Source: Dactylonectria macrodidyma (lineage: Eukaryota > Ascomycota > Sordariomycetes > Hypocreales > Nectriaceae). Taken from it: a stretch of DNA of 64,000 nucleotides. A program made the translations under genes and the position numbers. How positions within the stretch are numbered: position 1 is the first letter of the stretch; the number at the start of each line of letters is the position of its first letter. The notes beneath the pieces were generated by a model. The model did no database searches, was not told the DNA's origin, and saw only the letters and a list, made by a program, of their open reading frames with translations. Location of the stretch: assembly GCA_020744425.1 (NCBI GenBank), contig JAGMUV010000011.1, positions 806,001-870,000 on the forward strand, given 5' to 3'. Below, one piece after another: positions 61,901 to 64,000 of this stretch.

Positions 61901-64000
61901 TTCCCTGAGAGTCAAGGCCCCAGTTTTGCGAGTCTTGCCAGTGACAGTGTTGTGAACGAGTGTGAAAATGTGTGTGACGCCGTCGTCGTCCCACGGCCCA
62001 ATGCCCTAATGAGGCACGTACACACCGTGTACAGTGGGGACCATGAGGAGCGCACGGTCCTATGCCCGACATCACCGGCCTGCTAGTGGTTGGACGGCTG
62101 GAAACTGGGGCTGGATACTGGGGCTTGGATGCATCGAATCTTTCTTTGTCAAACTAACCGGCCTCGCTGTTGGTATTATTAATAGAGAGCTTGTCAAGGC
62201 CTGGTGAGGCTTTTGAAACTGACGCAGCGGGCCTCGTTTGGAGTGAATCAGCGTTCCAGACGGCAACGTCTCGGCCAGAGAGCCCCGTTTGCTACTCGTT
62301 TGTCATTATGCGCTGCGTAATTCCCAGCTGCTATGGACGCACACGGCCGTGCTATTGGGCGGATGCCGGGCCGAAGATGGGCGTGGGCAGCAACCCAATA
62401 CGACGTGAGGCTCGAGTGGCATCTAGCTGTACGAAGTATGCAGATATGCGGCATAACCGGCTGTTTGCGGTGTCATCCGAGATTGGCAGCGGCAGAGGGA
62501 GGAAACAATAAGCTCCTTAGGATGCACGCCCTGCCTTAATTCTGGAGTCAATAATGCCCCGAGGGTCGCATCTCACCCATCCACACAGGGTCGATCTTGA
62601 ACTTGATGCGTTGCATATAGGTCAACAATGGCGCCGCATAAGCACGTAAAGTATGTGTGTGCTATGTAGGCCAAATGCTTGCCAATTGCGCCCCCTGCCT
62701 CCTTCATGTGTAGTGTATGTGCGGATTGTCAAAGGTGGGCATATCTTTGACGCAGGGACGGCTTCGTCACGATGGATAATGGATGGCACCAACATCCCGA
62801 CGCACTGTGGGCGACGAGGCGACCTCGCACATCGTGAGGCCCTGAGTCACGAGAGGTGCAGGCGCTAAGGTGGAAGAGGCAGACCCGCCTGGCAGCTTGA
62901 GCAATCAGGCGCCAGTTCTCGAGCCAGCCCCTGCGAGCAACATCGGCCGCAACGAACTGATCGACTGATTGCACCGAATTACCTGATGCTGTTTCGTCGC
63001 GAACCAGCTAGAGACACTGTACATACTTGGGTTGCAGTTGGAAGCATCCAGTGCTTAGAGTTGGGTAGGGGTTTGTTTCTATGACGAGCCGAGAGTGCGA
63101 CAACCTGCATCGACCGGTGTACATAGTAGACTTGTTGTAGTCTGGATAGTGCGTCGTGCTTGCGGCCGCTTTCGGTGGTAGTCTGAACTGGCACCTTAGA
63201 TATCGTCAAATAGACCAGCCATCCAGGACCAAGAGTTAGAGGCCATGGGCAATTAATTGCCTGATGATTGTTCGCTGGGCCTGGGTCCAACTTTGAGGCT
63301 GAGGTCAGTCCCAATCCAGGTAGGATCCTCCTGGCGCCGTGCCTTTCATCTCCCAACAAAGCCGGCGGCTACATCGCATAAATAATTGCCTCAGTCCTGA
63401 GCAAAGGCGTATATCGCTCTTAACAGCGAAACACTGGAGCCAGCTCTGTCATCATCGCCGAAACTGCGCTTATCGTTACGCGACCATATCAAGTTACAGG
63501 AAACGAATAATAATACAACGTGCGTAGCAGTTGCCAGACTCGATCGGGTTTTGGTTCTGGCCAACACCGGTGTGTGGGAACGAATTGCCCGTTTGAATGT
63601 TGGTTACGAAGTACTCGGCCCCGGGCCTCGTCTCTGTGCGAATTCCGAATCGGGAGCATTGCATCCCACCATGGACCTAGCCGGTTGGCCCAATCCTACT
63701 TTATGACTGCAAGCCCCAGCCCAGCATGTTCCAGCGAGATTAAGCGCCCAGGATACGGTCGTTGGAAGGCAAAGCACCACCGGAAACAACGCGCCGTCGT
63801 CGTCGCGGTCCAGCCTGGACCTGGAAGAGGCAGCGCGTCCTCCAGGGACGAAGAACGAGGGAACGAAGGAACGGGAGTGGATGGGTTGCGTGGATTGGGT
63901 GTGTGTGCGTCTGGTCAGTCTGGAGACGGACAGGAGCAGGACAGCCCATGACCTGCACTATTGAACCCACGGGGCTCGTTGTTTGTTAGTTTCGTCGCCG
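55986..64000. other. Gene-free stretch, about 8 kb
   Basis: I find no protein, tRNA or rRNA gene that I can support. Base composition is ordinary, not strongly AT-rich, so the stretch does not look like a transposon destroyed by repeat-induced mutation. Frames of up to 259 codons (61307-62086) overlap others on the opposite strand, lack motifs, and have no consistent splice sites. Small local repeats occur, such as GTGGACC units at about 61811-61830. The right edge may hold the upstream region of a gene beyond the window. Confidence 0.4.

Noticed and set aside
61307..62086. Open frame of 259 codons in the right gene-free stretch
   Set aside because: It has no known motif, overlaps other frames on the opposite strand, and is rich in residues that arise from random GC-balanced sequence. 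I cannot support a gene.
63520..63951. Open frame of 143 codons near the right edge
   Set aside because: Low-complexity Gly/Arg/Ser composition without a domain; may be the leader of a gene beyond the window.

Overview
The window looks like nuclear chromosomal DNA of a filamentous ascomycete, most likely a Sordariomycete of the Fusarium type (Hypocreales). The evidence is short GT-AG introns of about 40-100 bases, several Zn2Cys6 regulators, a HET-domain locus, a CYP51A-type sterol demethylase, a CYP504-type P450 and an intron-containing tRNA-Arg. I ran no search, so the taxonomic call rests on protein family resemblance only. I rebuilt intact gene models exon by exon, and each gives an uninterrupted frame of normal family length.

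Layout. 0-2.5 kb: two divergent unknown genes with weakly similar starts. 4.5-6.4 kb: a secreted gamma-glutamyltranspeptidase. 7.9-13.2 kb: a CYP51A-like sterol 14-alpha-demethylase, an alpha/beta hydrolase and an NADPH-cytochrome P450 reductase (CPR) side by side. 14.0-19.5 kb: a copper amine oxidase followed on the same strand by an APC-type amino acid, choline or amine permease. 20.0-28.0 kb: a decayed block with a HET-domain pseudogene and an ABC-C transporter pseudogene. 28.1-37.3 kb: an aromatic catabolism cluster with homogentisate dioxygenase, fumarylacetoacetase, a CYP504-type phenylacetate hydroxylase, a Zn2Cys6 regulator and a small stress-response A/B barrel protein. 39.9-44.2 kb: an NmrA/isoflavone-reductase-like protein convergent with a second Zn2Cys6 regulator. 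49.7-50.6 kb: a five-exon gene for the spliceosomal protein SmE. 51.7 kb: tRNA-Arg(UCG) with an intron. 52.8-54.4 kb: a P450 pseudogene. 55.4-56.0 kb: a secreted, probably GPI-anchored CAP/PR-1 protein. From 56 to 64 kb I find no gene.

How the genes work together. The clearest unit is the phenylacetate/tyrosine degradation cluster. The CYP504 enzyme would hydroxylate phenylacetate or its 3-hydroxy derivative on the way to homogentisate, the dioxygenase opens the ring, and fumarylacetoacetase gives fumarate and acetoacetate. The adjacent Zn2Cys6 protein is the natural candidate regulator. The isomerase that should act between the last two enzymes is not in the window. The amine oxidase and permease look like an uptake-and-oxidation pair. 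CYP51A next to a CPR may be a self-sufficient sterol demethylation or azole tolerance module.

The most unusual structures are a predicted 2-base exon in the homogentisate dioxygenase gene, a Zn2Cys6 finger with a very long loop, shared CGGAA motifs in several promoters, and pseudogenes whose frameshifts mostly fall in G or C runs.
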